Source: Haloferax sp. Atlit-12N
Lineage (GTDB): Archaea > Halobacteriota > Halobacteria > Halobacteriales > Haloferacaceae
Reading direction: 5' to 3'
Length of the DNA stretch: 64,000 nt
Assembly (NCBI RefSeq): GCF_003383095.1
Contig: NZ_PSYW01000002.1
Coordinates: 1,116,001 to 1,180,000 of the forward strand
Of the stretch, positions 1 to 9,064 are shown piece after piece. The notes under the pieces were generated by a model. The model was not told the origin of the DNA and made no database searches. It saw only the letters and a program-made list of their open reading frames with translations. Position 1 is the stretch's first letter, and every line of letters begins with the position of its first letter. Both the position numbers and the translations under genes were made by a program.

Positions 1-993
1 GGCGACCGCGACAACCGCTACAACGCCCGCATCAAGTTCCTGATGGACGAGTGGGGCGCGGAGAAGTTCCGCAACGTCCTCCAAGAGGAGTTCGTCGACT
101 TCGAACTGGAGACCGCCGGCGACGACCTGCGCTCGGAGTACTCCTACAACTCCGGCTACGCCGACGGTGGCCACTCCGACCACGTCGGCATCCACGAGCA
201 GGCCGACGGCAACTACTACGTCGGACTCGACGTCCTCGTCGGCCGCATGGGCGTCGACGACACGAAGGAACTCGCCCGCGTCGCCGACGAGTACGGCTCC
301 GGCGAGGTTCGCATCACGCAGCGCCAGAACGTCATCATCACCGACGTTCCCGAGGAGAAGCTCGACGCGCTGCAGGACGAGGACCTCCTCGACCACTACT
401 CGCCCGACCCGCACCCGTTCATGCGCGGCTCCATCGCCTGTACGGGCACCGAGTTCTGTTCGCTCTCCATCGTGGAGACGAAGAACCGGCAGGTCCGCTA
501 CGCCCGCTGGCTCAAGGAGAACGTCGAACTCCCCGCCGGCGTCGAGGACTTCCACATCCACCTCTCGGGCTGTACGGCCTCCTGCGCGCAGCCGCAGATT
601 GCCGATATCAGCCTCCGCGGCATGAAGACCCGCAAGGACGGCGAGCCGGTCGAGGCGCTCGACATCGGCCTCGGCGGCGGCCTCGGCGAGAACCCGAACT
701 TCGCCGAGTGGGTCACCCAGCGCGTCCCCGTCGACGAGGTGCCGGGTGCCATCAAGAACCTGCTCGCGAACTTCGAGGAGCGCCGCGAGGGCGACGAGAC
801 GTTCCGCGAGTTCGTCGCCCGGACGGACGAGGAGGACCTCGCCGAACTGGTCGAACCCGAAGAGACCAGCTACGAGGACCCGATGATGCACAACACGAAG
901 CGCACGTGGTACCCCTACGCCGAAGACGACTCGATGGACGCGAGTCCCGCGCCGACCCACGGCGACGGCACGCCCATCACGAGCGACGACTGA
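1..993 (+). CDS. Ferredoxin-dependent nitrite/sulfite reductase, C-terminal part
   Basis: The frame is open from base 1, so the gene begins upstream of the window; 330 residues are visible. This part carries the siroheme/4Fe-4S half of the enzyme. The four cluster cysteines are encoded at 439, 457, 571 and 583 (C-x5-C and C-x3-C, within CTGTEFC and GCTASC), the signature of assimilatory nitrite and sulfite reductases. These enzymes transfer six electrons from ferredoxin to nitrite or sulfite in the cytoplasm. The C-terminal half alone does not separate the two substrates. The protein is acidic and ends in a short disordered tail. The upstream genes that would settle the pathway (nitrate reductase or sulfate genes) are outside the window. 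Confidence 0.9.
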   Translation, partial: GDRDNRYNARIKFLMDEWGAEKFRNVLQEEFVDFELETAGDDLRSEYSYNSGYADGGHSDHVGIHEQADGNYYVGLDVLVGRMGVDDTKELARVADEYGSGEVRITQRQNVIITDVPEEKLDALQDEDLLDHYSPDPHPFMRGSIACTGTEFCSLSIVETKNRQVRYARWLKENVELPAGVEDFHIHLSGCTASCAQPQIADISLRGMKTRKDGEPVEALDIGLGGGLGENPNFAEWVTQRVPVDEVPGAIKNLLANFEERREGDETFREFVARTDEEDLAELVEPEETSYEDPMMHNTKRTWYPYAEDDSMDASPAPTHGDGTPITSDD

Positions 994-1121
994 GCCGACC
1001 GTTTCCGGCTGGTGACCGACCGCGACCGCCGCGTTCGTCGTCACCTCCGGACACTTGCCCGCGTCGGTGACGACTCGCCGCCGCGCTACCTATTTACGAC
1101 GACACCATACACTACTCACAG

Positions 1122-1406
1122 ATGCCAGACCGAATCCTGAAGGTCAACGCCTACACGACGCTGGATCTCGTCGACGCGTCGGCGACGGGTCACGACTTCG
1201 AGGAGTCGGCGTTCGCGGTGTGTAACGTCACCTCGCCGCGGAAGCACCCCGACGAGATTACCCTCGAACTCGAACTCGACTGGACGCAACTCGACGCGCT
1301 CACGCCGCACGCGGACAAACTGACGCTGTCCCCCGAGGAGGCCCGGAAGCTCGCGGCCGACCTCGAAAAACACGCCGACCGCGTCGAAGCCGAACAGCAA
1401 GACTGA
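1122..1406 (+). CDS. Small conserved haloarchaeal protein (DUF6360-like)
   Basis: A 94-residue acidic soluble protein with no membrane segment or known catalytic motif. It reads as a beta-rich N-terminal part followed by a helical C-terminus (residues about 65-94). I recall similar proteins in haloarchaea under the name DUF6360, but cannot verify this. An AT-rich TATTTA box at 1091-1096, about 27 bases before the ATG, suggests a monocistronic and nearly leaderless transcript. Function unknown. Confidence 0.72.
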   Translation: MPDRILKVNAYTTLDLVDASATGHDFEESAFAVCNVTSPRKHPDEITLELELDWTQLDALTPHADKLTLSPEEARKLAADLEKHADRVEAEQQD

Positions 1407-1725
1407 CCGCCGCCTTCCGATTTTCGACGACGTTCGACGGCCCCCGAGCGGCGCGGCCGGCCGTGTAATCGCGCCGTTCTGTGACAACACCACCCATGAC
1501 AACTTCTAACCCAGTTTAGTCAACGAATCGTGGCAAACAGTGACTCGAACTGCGTATTCGTCCTGCAACGAGACCAATCGTTAGACATATGCCTTCGGAA
1601 GTCGCAGGATGTGTTGTGATACAGACGACGCCTCTACGCCGTCCACGCACCGAGCGTCGACCGCATTCCACCTCCCGCGCTCACCCGGCGAATCGAACGC
1701 CGGCCACAGCGCGGGGGGTGGTGGC

Positions 1726-2646
1726 GTGAGCCGTCACCGGACTCTCGTCCTCTTCGTCGCGGCCGCGGTGCTGTTCGGCACCTCCTTCGTCGGTATCAAG
1801 GCCGCCATCGGCTCGGTCCCACCGGTGCTGTTCGCCGCCTTCCGCGTCGACGTCGCCGCCGTCGTCCTCCTGACGCTCGTCGCCGTCCGCGGCGGCTACT
1901 GGCTCCCGCGGACCCGCGCCGACGCGCTCGGCATCCTCGCCAGCGCCGCGTTCGTCCTCGGGGCGAACAACGTGTTCCTCTTCCTCGGCCAGCAACACGC
2001 GACGACCGGCGCGGCGGCCGTCATGTACAGCATCATGCCCGTCGCCTCCCCGGTGTTCGCCGTCCTGCTCCTCGACGACGCGCGCATCTCGGCTGTCGAC
2101 GCCGCCGGCATCCTGCTCGGACTCGTCGGCGTCGTCGTCATCGTCGGCCCCGAGAGCGTCCTCGGCGGCGGGAGCGTCGGACAGGCGCTCATCGTCTGTT
2201 CGGCGCTGTCGGTCGCCTTCGGGACCGTCCTGCTCAAGCGCGTCGGGCCGTCCATCGGGACGCTCCCGCAGACCGCGTGGGCGATGGCGGCCGCCGCCGT
2301 CGGCATCCACGCCGCCAGCCTCGGTCTCGGCGAGTCGGTCGCGCAGGTCGCGTGGTCGCCGGAGCTCGTCGCCGCGATTCTCTACGTCGGCATGCCCGCG
2401 ACCGCCGCGGCCTACCCGGTCTACTTCGCGCTCCTCGCGGAGGCCGGTCCCGTCCGCGGCAACCTCGTCGCCTACGCGATGCCGGTCGTCGCCACCGTCA
2501 CCGGATGGGCGTTCCTCGGCGAGTCCGTCTCGCCGGCGACCGTCCTCGGCTTCGGGGTCATCCTCTCCGGATTCCTCCTCGTCCAGCGCGACAGCGTGGC
2601 TCGGGTGGTCGGACTCCGGGGAAGCGTCCCCGCGGAAGCTGAATAA
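1726..2646 (+). CDS. EamA/DMT-family transporter
   Basis: An integral membrane protein of about 306 residues with ten predicted hydrophobic helices in two five-helix EamA repeats. The N-terminal FGTSFVGIKA-type motif is typical of drug/metabolite exporters. An in-frame ORF extends back to 1609, but that extension is polar and proline-rich. I prefer the GTG at 1726, which lies just before the first membrane helix and behind a GGGGGTGGTG ribosome-binding-like stretch. It converges on a second DMT transporter (2676-3623), of which it is a distant paralogue. The substrate is unknown; amino acids or metabolites are usual in this family. Confidence 0.85.
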   Translation: MSRHRTLVLFVAAAVLFGTSFVGIKAAIGSVPPVLFAAFRVDVAAVVLLTLVAVRGGYWLPRTRADALGILASAAFVLGANNVFLFLGQQHATTGAAAVMYSIMPVASPVFAVLLLDDARISAVDAAGILLGLVGVVVIVGPESVLGGGSVGQALIVCSALSVAFGTVLLKRVGPSIGTLPQTAWAMAAAAVGIHAASLGLGESVAQVAWSPELVAAILYVGMPATAAAYPVYFALLAEAGPVRGNLVAYAMPVVATVTGWAFLGESVSPATVLGFGVILSGFLLVQRDSVARVVGLRGSVPAEAE

Positions 2647-2675
2647 GAGAACAGAACTCGAAGCGCGGACCGACT

Positions 2676-3623
2676 TCAGGCCGCAACCCGTCGTCGGACC
2701 GCGACGGCGACCGACACCAGCGTCTCCTTTTTCATCGCCGCGAAGCCGAAGAAGATGGCTCCGAAGCCGACGAGCGCCGTCGTGTCGATGACGTGGCCGA
2801 GGAGCGCCCAGCTCATGAGCGCCGCGACCACGGGTTCGACGTAGCCGATGAGGTTGAGTTCGGTCGGCCCGAGGCGGTCCAGAAGCTCGAAGTAGAGGAG
2901 GAACGCTACCGCGCCGGAGACGAGCGTCAGGTAGAGGAACGACGCGATACCGGCAGGGGCGAACTCGATAGTGGAAAGCGACTCGCCGCGGACGAGTGCC
3001 CAGCCGTGAAGCAGGACACCGCCACCGAGCATCGACCACGCCTGCATCGACTGGACCGGGAGGTCACTCCGGAGCGGGCGGGTAAGGACCGCGCCGAGAG
3101 CGAACGACACCGCCGCGAGGAAGATGAGGACGATGCCGAGTCCCTGCGCCGACCCGGACGACCCCGAGAACGCCGAGACCGGGTCGGCGACGAGCACGGC
3201 ACCGGCGAACCCGGCGAACAGGCCAAGCGTCCCGGTCTTCCCCAGCGACCCCTCGGTGAGGATGGCCGAGGCGAAGACCGCCGTCAAGATGGGCGAGAGG
3301 CTGATGATGATAGAGGCCACCGCGCCGGGGACGTGTTCCTGTCCGAGGTAGAGCAGGCCGTGGTAGGCGGCGATGATGAACACCGCGCCGATGGCCGTCG
3401 CGAGCAGTTCGTCTCTGGTCTCGGGTCGCCAGCGGTCGGTGGAGTAGCAGGCGTACGCCAGCATCACGAGCCCCGCGAGTTCGTAGCGGAGCGCAGCGAA
3501 AGAGAGGGTCGGGAAGAACTCCAAGCCGACCTCGATGGCGACGAACGAGGTGCCCCACATCGCCGCGAGCGCGACGAAAAGCAGGGGCGTCGTCGGAATG
3601 TTTCTCCAAGTGGTTCGCGTCAT
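2676..3623 (-). CDS. EamA/DMT-family transporter
   Basis: A 315-residue membrane protein with ten hydrophobic segments in two EamA halves. The N-terminal MWGTSFVAIE motif and the second-half glycine/proline pattern (NLIGYVEPVVAA) fit the DMT superfamily. It faces an Lrp-type regulator gene across a 202-bp AT-rich spacer. Divergent Lrp/exporter pairs commonly control amino-acid efflux, so an amino-acid export role under that regulator is a reasonable inference but is not proven by sequence. It overlaps nothing and its 3' end converges on the other DMT gene. Confidence 0.87.
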   Translation of the reverse strand: MTRTTWRNIPTTPLLFVALAAMWGTSFVAIEVGLEFFPTLSFAALRYELAGLVMLAYACYSTDRWRPETRDELLATAIGAVFIIAAYHGLLYLGQEHVPGAVASIIISLSPILTAVFASAILTEGSLGKTGTLGLFAGFAGAVLVADPVSAFSGSSGSAQGLGIVLIFLAAVSFALGAVLTRPLRSDLPVQSMQAWSMLGGGVLLHGWALVRGESLSTIEFAPAGIASFLYLTLVSGAVAFLLYFELLDRLGPTELNLIGYVEPVVAALMSWALLGHVIDTTALVGFGAIFFGFAAMKKETLVSVAVAVRRRVAA

Positions 3624-3825
3624 GGTCGAATCTGTTTCAGTTCTCAGAGACGTGTGTTGTTAAAGCCTTCTACAAGAGATTTGATTTGAGTTGAATTTTA
3701 AACTTAATATACTCAGATTTGCTGTAGGAAATCCTCTATAATTCGTGATAGTTCGAGAGCGCGAGAGAGGTGGCGAAAACGGCGGACAGAACAAGGACTT
3801 ACGTCACCGACCGCAACGAGAGGGT
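3624..3825. promoter_or_regulatory. AT-rich divergent control region (DMT exporter / Lrp regulator)
   Basis: This 202-bp spacer between two divergent genes is far richer in A+T than its surroundings, especially 3660-3745. It contains TATA-like stretches on both strands, such as TTAATATA around 3704. Short inverted pieces (CTACA at about 3669 and TGTAG at about 3722) frame the AT-rich core. It is a likely binding site for the neighbouring Lrp regulator; this is inferred from position. Confidence 0.45.
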
Positions 3826-4314
3826 ATGGACGAACGCGACGTGCGCCTGTTGAAGGCCATCGCGGACCTCGGGACGGGCAGTCCCGAGAAGCTACACGAA
3901 GAGACAGACATCCCGGTCTCGACCATCCACTACCGCCTGAACAACCTGAAGGACGACGGCGTCATCGAGAACGACCTCTACGACATCGACTTAGAGGCGT
4001 TCGGACTCGGCGTCACCGTGGTCGTGGAAGTGCTGGCGGACTACAGCGGGTCGTACGAGGAAGTCGGAAACAAACTGCTGGAGATAGAGGGCGTCACGCA
4101 GCTCTACTTCACGATGGGTGAGACGGACTTCATCGTCGTCGCCCATCTCGCGGACTCCGACCGCGTGGAGCGCCTCATCAGCGACTTCGAGGCGACGCCG
4201 GAGGTCGAGCGGACGAACTCGACGTTCGTCATCTCCGCGATGCGCGACAGCCACCGGGCGCTCCAGAGCTACACGCTGGAGACGCTCCTCGACGAGTTGG
4301 GTATCGAGGACTGA
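3826..4314 (+). CDS. Lrp/AsnC-family transcriptional regulator
   Basis: A 162-residue DNA-binding protein. Residues about 1-50 form an AsnC-type winged helix-turn-helix (DIPVSTIHYRLNNLKDDGVI). Residues about 65-145 form the RAM/AsnC ligand-binding and oligomerisation fold, with the VTQLYFTMGETDFIVVAHL pattern. An upstream in-frame TTG/ATT region could extend it to 3745, but the ATG at 3826 starts exactly at the conserved MDERDVRLLKAI, so I use it. It is divergent from a DMT exporter and probably controls it and itself. Ligands in this family are usually amino acids. Confidence 0.9.
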   Translation: MDERDVRLLKAIADLGTGSPEKLHEETDIPVSTIHYRLNNLKDDGVIENDLYDIDLEAFGLGVTVVVEVLADYSGSYEEVGNKLLEIEGVTQLYFTMGETDFIVVAHLADSDRVERLISDFEATPEVERTNSTFVISAMRDSHRALQSYTLETLLDELGIED

Positions 4315-4358
4315 GAACCGAGCGGGGACGTATCACGGTTCCGCACGTACACTCGACC

Positions 4359-4634
4359 ATGGCAAACGAGGTGCGGACGTGGTTGGTCGAACGGACCTAC
4401 TCGGACGACGAACAGAACATCATCATCCTCGTGTACGCGACCACCGACGGAACGCGCTACCACCGCAAAGAGCGCTCGCTGACGAGTTTCGAGTCCGACG
4501 TGCGCGACACCTACGCCGCCATCGACGTACCCGAGGACGAACTGGGCCGCGTCTCCGACGAGGAGACGAAGGCGGCGTACGCGGCCGCCGCGACCGAGAT
4601 GGCCGAGTCCCACGAGCCGACCGACACGGTCTGA
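4359..4634 (+). CDS. Small conserved haloarchaeal protein
   Basis: A 91-residue acidic protein. The first half (VRTWLVERTYSDDEQNIIIL) looks like alternating beta strands. The second half is helical and Ala/Glu-rich. It has no cysteines, metal motif or membrane segment. It follows the Lrp regulator gene by 44 bases on the same strand and could be cotranscribed with it. I do not recognise the family, and no function can be assigned. Confidence 0.7.
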   Translation: MANEVRTWLVERTYSDDEQNIIILVYATTDGTRYHRKERSLTSFESDVRDTYAAIDVPEDELGRVSDEETKAAYAAAATEMAESHEPTDTV

Positions 4635-4650
4635 GAGCGTCGCGGTCGGC

Positions 4651-6762
4651 TCAGTCCGCCGACGCGAGCGGGAGCGAGACGACGACGACCGTACCCGTGG
4701 GTTCGTTGTCCTCGAAGTGGACCTCGCCGCCGAACGAGTCGACCAACTGGTGGACGAGATAGAGCCCGAGGCCGGTACCGGTGCTTTCGAGCCCCTTTTC
4801 GCCCTTCCCGAAGACGACCGACTTCCGTGCGTCGGGGATACCCGAACCGTCGTCGGCGATACGAATGACCGCCATGTCGGCGTCGTCGTCCACGGTCGCC
4901 GAGACGGTGACGACGGTGCTGCCGTCGTTGTGCTGGACGGCGTTGTTGAAGAGGTTGCCGAGCACCGACGCGATGAGCGGGTTCGCGCGCACCGCCACGT
5001 CCGGAACCTCGCCGTCGACCTCGAACGTCGCGTTCGGGAACGCCTCGCGGCGGACCGCGAGTTCGCGCTCGACGGCGTTCACGAGCGACATCGGGCGCGT
5101 CTCGACGCCGCCGCCGCTCATCGTCTCCATCAGGTCGCGGGCGACCTCGGTTATCTCGATAGTGTGGCGTCCCGTCGAGAGGATGCGCGAGAGAATGTCC
5201 GCGCCCTCTCCGTCGACGTGTTCTCGGAGTAGCTCCGCCCAGCCGACGACGACGGCCATGTCGTTGCGGATGTCGTGGCGGACGATTCGGTTGAGCGCCT
5301 CCAGTTCGGCGTTCGTCCGTTCGAGTTCGCGCTCTCGGGAGCGGCGGGCGGTCACGTCTTGTATCGTCCCTCTGAGCGCCGCCACCCGGCCGTCGCGGAT
5401 GACCGGTTCGCCCCGCGTGCGGACCCACAGCTCTGACCCCTCGGCGGTGACCAGTCGGAACTCGTCTTCCCACGGGACGCCCTCGGACCGACAGCGGTCC
5501 ACCAGCTCGCGGACCCGGTCTCGCTCCTCGGAGGCGTAGAACTCGATGGCGTCGTCGACGTCCGGCTCGTAGTCGAGCGGCACCTCGTGGATGCGCTTCG
5601 TCTGGTCAGTCCACGCCAGCGTGTCGGTCACGAGGTCGAGTTCCCAGCCGCCGACCTTCGAGATGCGCTGGGTGCGTTCCAGGAAGTCGCGGTTCCGTTC
5701 GAGTTCGTCCTCTCGGGCCTTCTGGTCGGAGAGGCTCTGGAAGACGATGACGTTCCGGTCGCCTTCCAGAGACGTGATGGAGAACCGGACCGGAACGAGG
5801 TCGCCGTCGTCGGGCCGGCGAATCGCCACCTCGCCTTGCCACTTGCCGTCGGCTTCGAGCGCGGGTGGAATCGTCCGCCGCAGGCGTTCGAGTTCCGACT
5901 CGTCGTGGAGGTGTCCCCAGCCCGTCCCGAGCATCGACTCGGGGTCCGGGCAGCCGCAGATGTCGGCCGCGGTCTGGTTGACGTACACGTGTCGGTCGTC
6001 CTCGGTGATGGTGACGCCGGCGTCGACGGCGTCGACCGCGCCCTTGAACGCCTCGAGTTCGCGTTCGCGGCGGCGCTCTTCGGTTACGTCCTCGACCGTC
6101 GAGATGAGTCGGTCCCGCCCCGAAATCTCGGCGACGGTGAGGCTGACGCGAATCCAGATGGTGTCGCCCGACGCGTTCTCGATGGGCCACGTGAAGGCGT
6201 GCTCGCCCTCCTCGCGGGCGGTCTCGACCTCGTCGAGGGCGCGGTCGGCGTCGTAGCCGGGAACGTCCGCCGTGACGTGAGCGGGGGTCGTGTCGATGAC
6301 CGACGCCCGGTCGATGCCGAGAATGTTCAGGTAGTGTTGGTTGATGTCGACGAGTTCGAGCGTTTCGAGGTTGCGAACCGCGAGGCCGACGTTGACGGCC
6401 TCGAAGAGCGCGCGATGGTCGAGCGACCCGACGGTGTTACGGGCGGCGTCGTAGACGACGTGCCCGAGGTTGTCGAGGTCGTGTTCGTCGGGGGTCGACC
6501 GCTCGAACGAGACGAGCGGCACGCCGTCGTCGCGGAGCTTCGAGACGAGCGGTCGGCCCTCCGAGTCGGTGACTTCGGTTGAGACGACGAGACAGTCGAT
6601 GCGACTTCGTTCGAGCACCGCGTGAACCGCGTCGAGGCTGTCGGCAGTCGAGACGCGGACCTCGGTCGTGGCGTCGCCGACCGAATCGGGAAGTTCGGTC
6701 GCGAGACGCTCGCGAACGGCGGCGTCCCCGCTGACGACGAGGACGTTCAGCCGACCAGGCAT
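4651..6762 (-). CDS. Soluble PAS-domain sensor histidine kinase
   Basis: A 703-residue cytoplasmic kinase without membrane helices. Residues about 1-110 resemble a response-regulator-like fold (NVLVVSGDAAVRERL) without a clear phosphoacceptor aspartate. Three PAS domains follow (about 115-235, 240-350 and 355-475). The HisKA dimerisation helix carries the phospho-acceptor in VRHDIRNDMAVVVGW, then comes a HATPase_c domain with NLFNNAVQHND (N box), DDGSGIP (G1) and GTGLGLYLV (G2). All catalytic boxes are intact, so it should autophosphorylate. The signal is unknown; redox, light or small ligands are typical for haloarchaeal PAS kinases. No partner response regulator is adjacent. Confidence 0.92.
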   Translation of the reverse strand: MPGRLNVLVVSGDAAVRERLATELPDSVGDATTEVRVSTADSLDAVHAVLERSRIDCLVVSTEVTDSEGRPLVSKLRDDGVPLVSFERSTPDEHDLDNLGHVVYDAARNTVGSLDHRALFEAVNVGLAVRNLETLELVDINQHYLNILGIDRASVIDTTPAHVTADVPGYDADRALDEVETAREEGEHAFTWPIENASGDTIWIRVSLTVAEISGRDRLISTVEDVTEERRRERELEAFKGAVDAVDAGVTITEDDRHVYVNQTAADICGCPDPESMLGTGWGHLHDESELERLRRTIPPALEADGKWQGEVAIRRPDDGDLVPVRFSITSLEGDRNVIVFQSLSDQKAREDELERNRDFLERTQRISKVGGWELDLVTDTLAWTDQTKRIHEVPLDYEPDVDDAIEFYASEERDRVRELVDRCRSEGVPWEDEFRLVTAEGSELWVRTRGEPVIRDGRVAALRGTIQDVTARRSRERELERTNAELEALNRIVRHDIRNDMAVVVGWAELLREHVDGEGADILSRILSTGRHTIEITEVARDLMETMSGGGVETRPMSLVNAVERELAVRREAFPNATFEVDGEVPDVAVRANPLIASVLGNLFNNAVQHNDGSTVVTVSATVDDDADMAVIRIADDGSGIPDARKSVVFGKGEKGLESTGTGLGLYLVHQLVDSFGGEVHFEDNEPTGTVVVVSLPLASAD

Positions 6763-7000
6763 ACCGGCGAAAGGACAGCGAGGTTCAAGTATGAACCGGC
6801 AGTTGTCGGCGGAAAATCACGACTGATCGGGGGAGTGAACGCTGCGCCCCCGCGTCGAAGATTCCAAAGTTAGGGCGACGCAAAGCGGCGGAATGGAAGC
6901 TTTTCCGGCAGCGGAGCCGAAGAATCGAAGCGACAATCGACCTAAACGTGGAGTGCGTACTGTCACCTGTGAGGCGGACGCCACCGCCTCGGTGAACACC

Positions 7001-7384
7001 ATGACGACGACAAACGACTCGACGCGACTCGCGGGCATCGTCCTGCTCGCGCTGGCCGCGCTGTTCGCGCTTCCCGTCCTCTTCGGGATGGCCGGGCTCG
7101 GCGGCGGGATGCCGATGGGATGGGGCGGCGGCTGGATGCACGACACGTGGATGCACGGCGGGACCGGTGGGACCGTCCCGTGGTGGATGTGGGGGATGGG
7201 ACTGTTCGGTCAACTGCTCGTCCTCGCGGTCGTCGTCGGCGGCGGCGTCCTCCTGTTCCGCGCCCTGCGCGACGGGGACGACGGAGACGACGACGCGCTC
7301 GACGAACTCCGCCGGGCCTACGCCCGCGGCGACATCGACGACGAGGAGTTCGACCGTCGCCGCGAGCGACTCGAACGCGACTGA
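7001..7384 (+). CDS. SHOCT-domain membrane protein
   Basis: A 127-residue protein with two membrane helices (about 10-30 and 63-83) joined by an unusual Gly/Met/Trp-rich loop. It ends in a SHOCT domain (about 95-127; LDELRRAYARGDIDDEEFDRR), a short helical module often found at the C-terminus of small membrane proteins and thought to mediate oligomerisation. The ATG at 7001 is chosen because it begins the hydrophobic N-terminus and has GGTG six bases upstream; an in-frame extension to 6893 is non-hydrophobic. Its function is unknown. The Met/His-rich loop (GWMHDTWMHGG) hints at metal contact, but that is speculation. Confidence 0.82.
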   Translation: MTTTNDSTRLAGIVLLALAALFALPVLFGMAGLGGGMPMGWGGGWMHDTWMHGGTGGTVPWWMWGMGLFGQLLVLAVVVGGGVLLFRALRDGDDGDDDALDELRRAYARGDIDDEEFDRRRERLERD

Positions 7385-7538
7385 CGCGTCGGAACTCGAG
7401 ACAGTCGCCTCGTTGCAGGCGAAATGAAGGGGTTCCGGTCGAATGAAGCAGTGACGGTCGGGGAGCGGTCGCGGGGAGTCGCTCGCTCGCCGACCCCGTC
7501 GGAGAGAGTGCGCACGCTGACCGCAACGACTATGATTG

Positions 7539-7554
7539 TTTAGGCCAACCTAAA
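7539..7554. promoter_or_regulatory. DtxR/IdeR-like iron-box palindrome
   Basis: The sequence TTTAGGCCAACCTAAA is a perfect palindrome of two six-base arms around CCAA. It resembles the TTAGG...CCTAA boxes bound by metal-dependent DtxR/IdeR/SirR repressors. It ends three bases before the ATG at 7558, so it covers the predicted start of a leaderless transcript. The TATA-like CTATGATT lies at about 7530. Repressor identity is inferred from the motif only. Confidence 0.6.
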
Positions 7555-7557
7555 ACC

Positions 7558-7698
7558 ATGAGTTCGGATTCATCCGGTGGGGCGCTCGGCTCGTTCCTCG
7601 GTCGCTTTCGGTCGCGGCGAACGCGACTTCGCGTGTCCGCGTGCGTCGCCGCGAGCCGGTCGATAGAAGTCCCGGAGACGGACGACGAACGCGCCTGA
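7558..7698 (+). CDS. 46-residue leaderless small protein under a putative iron box
   Basis: A short ORF of 46 codons, too short for ordinary gene callers. Its N-terminus is Ser/Gly-rich (MSSDSSGGALGSFLGRF), its middle is strikingly basic (RSRRTRLRV) for a haloarchaeal protein, and it has one cysteine. The support is mainly its position: the ATG follows a perfect DtxR-like palindrome by three bases and a TATA-like element by about 27, as expected for a regulated leaderless gene. No known family is recognised. Alternatively, the transcript could be a non-coding RNA, or the palindrome may serve another purpose. Confidence 0.4.
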   Translation: MSSDSSGGALGSFLGRFRSRRTRLRVSACVAASRSIEVPETDDERA

Positions 7699-7737
7699 GT
7701 CCGGTGACTCGTGGGGCGACGTCGGCCGCCGCGCGCT

Positions 7738-8970
7738 TCAGACCTCGACCGTCGTTCCGATTTCTGGAGCCGCGGCCTCGTAGCCGTCGGCGCGGAGTTC
7801 CTCGGCGAACGCCGCACAGCGGTCGCCGTGGTTGACGAACACCGGGGCGTCGCGGTAGTCGTCGAGGAACGATAAGAGCCCGTGTCGGTCGGCGTGGGCG
7901 GAGAAGTCGTACATCTCGGCGCGGGCGGCCACCGGGACGACGCCGCCGTTGAGTTCGCACCGGCCGCGTTCGACCAGTTCCCTGCCCGGCGTCCCCTCGA
8001 CCTGATAGCCGGTGAGACAGATTTTGTTCGTCGGGTCGCCCCGAATCTCGGGAATGTACGTCATCGCCGGGCCGCCCGAGAGCATCCCGCTCGTCGTCAC
8101 GATAACCGAGTTCTGTCGGGCGATGCGCTTTCGCTGGCCGTCCCTGCCCGAGACGATTCGGGCGTTCGATTTCGCCCGCTTGAGCGCCGCCGCGTCGCGG
8201 ACGTAGTCGGGGTGGTTTCTGAGCATCTGCAGCACGCGCGTCCCCATGCCGTCGACGTAGCAGTCGATGTCGTGGGCGTCGAGCACCATGAGAAGCTCCT
8301 GCGTCCGGCCGATGGCGAACGCGGGGACGACGACGGTGCCGCCCTCCCAGACGGTCGTCCGCACCGACTCCACGAAGCGCTCTTCGACGGTCGCGCGGTC
8401 GTCGTGTTCCACGTCGGAGTAGGTGGACTCACAGATGACCACGTCGGCGTCCGGGCGGTCGGTCGTGCCCGAGACCAACCGCTGGTCGTCGGTGTGGAAG
8501 TCGGCGGTGTAGAGCAGGCGGGTCTCGCCGTCGTCGACGAGGACGTGGGCGCTCCCGGGGATGTGGCCCGCGTTGTAGAACGTGACCTCGTGGCCGGCGG
8601 CCTCGAACGCCTCCCCGTAGTCGTGGTGTTCCGACTGCTGGGTCATCCGCCGGACGTGTGTCTCGGTGAACGGGCAGTTGTAGCTCCCGCCGTGGAGTTT
8701 GAGCGTGTCGCGCGCGAGCGTCCGAGCGAGTTCGTCGGTCGGCGGCGTCCAATGGACCGCCGGCCAGTCGTCGCCCGAGAGAAGCGAGGGGACCGTCCCG
8801 ACGTGGTCGAGGTGGCCGTGCGAGACGACGACGGCGTCGGGGTCAACGGAGCCGACGGGGAACTGCGGAGGGTTCCCGGTCAACATCCCGTAATCGAGCA
8901 GCAGCGAGTCGTTGACGAGAATCGCGCTGCGCCCGACTTCCTCGGCCCCGCCGAGGAACTGGAGTTTCAT
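7738..8970 (-). CDS. Beta-CASP metallo-beta-lactamase-fold nuclease
   Basis: A 410-residue cytoplasmic metallo-hydrolase of the CPSF73/RNase J type. The zinc-binding signature HGHLDHVG is at residues 51-58, with later metal histidines in NAGHIPGSAH. The beta-CASP cap includes VVPAFAIGRTQE and TTSGMLSGGP, and the C-terminal His motif is DFSAHADR. Family members process or degrade RNA by endo- and 5'-exonucleolytic cleavage. There is no N-terminal KH domain, so it is not aCPSF1; it belongs with the shorter archaeal enzymes. The ATG at 8970 begins the canonical MKLQFLGGAEEVG strand; a longer in-frame start to 9084 adds an unlikely polar leader. It is divergent from the gene at 9065. Confidence 0.92.
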   Translation of the reverse strand: MKLQFLGGAEEVGRSAILVNDSLLLDYGMLTGNPPQFPVGSVDPDAVVVSHGHLDHVGTVPSLLSGDDWPAVHWTPPTDELARTLARDTLKLHGGSYNCPFTETHVRRMTQQSEHHDYGEAFEAAGHEVTFYNAGHIPGSAHVLVDDGETRLLYTADFHTDDQRLVSGTTDRPDADVVICESTYSDVEHDDRATVEERFVESVRTTVWEGGTVVVPAFAIGRTQELLMVLDAHDIDCYVDGMGTRVLQMLRNHPDYVRDAAALKRAKSNARIVSGRDGQRKRIARQNSVIVTTSGMLSGGPAMTYIPEIRGDPTNKICLTGYQVEGTPGRELVERGRCELNGGVVPVAARAEMYDFSAHADRHGLLSFLDDYRDAPVFVNHGDRCAAFAEELRADGYEAAAPEIGTTVEV

Positions 8971-9064
8971 TGCCGGCAGTACCGACCGGAGGGGCTTTTG
9001 CTCGTCGGTCCCGCCGGACTCGCGGGACTCGACGCTTTTTACGCCAGCCGCCGTCTCCCGAGGC

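Noticed and set aside
5587-6582. A 331-residue ORF antisense to the histidine kinase, and the other long antisense ORFs of the first 41 kb
   Set aside because: They arise from the strong GC third-position bias of the real genes, have no motifs, and run through clearly functional genes.
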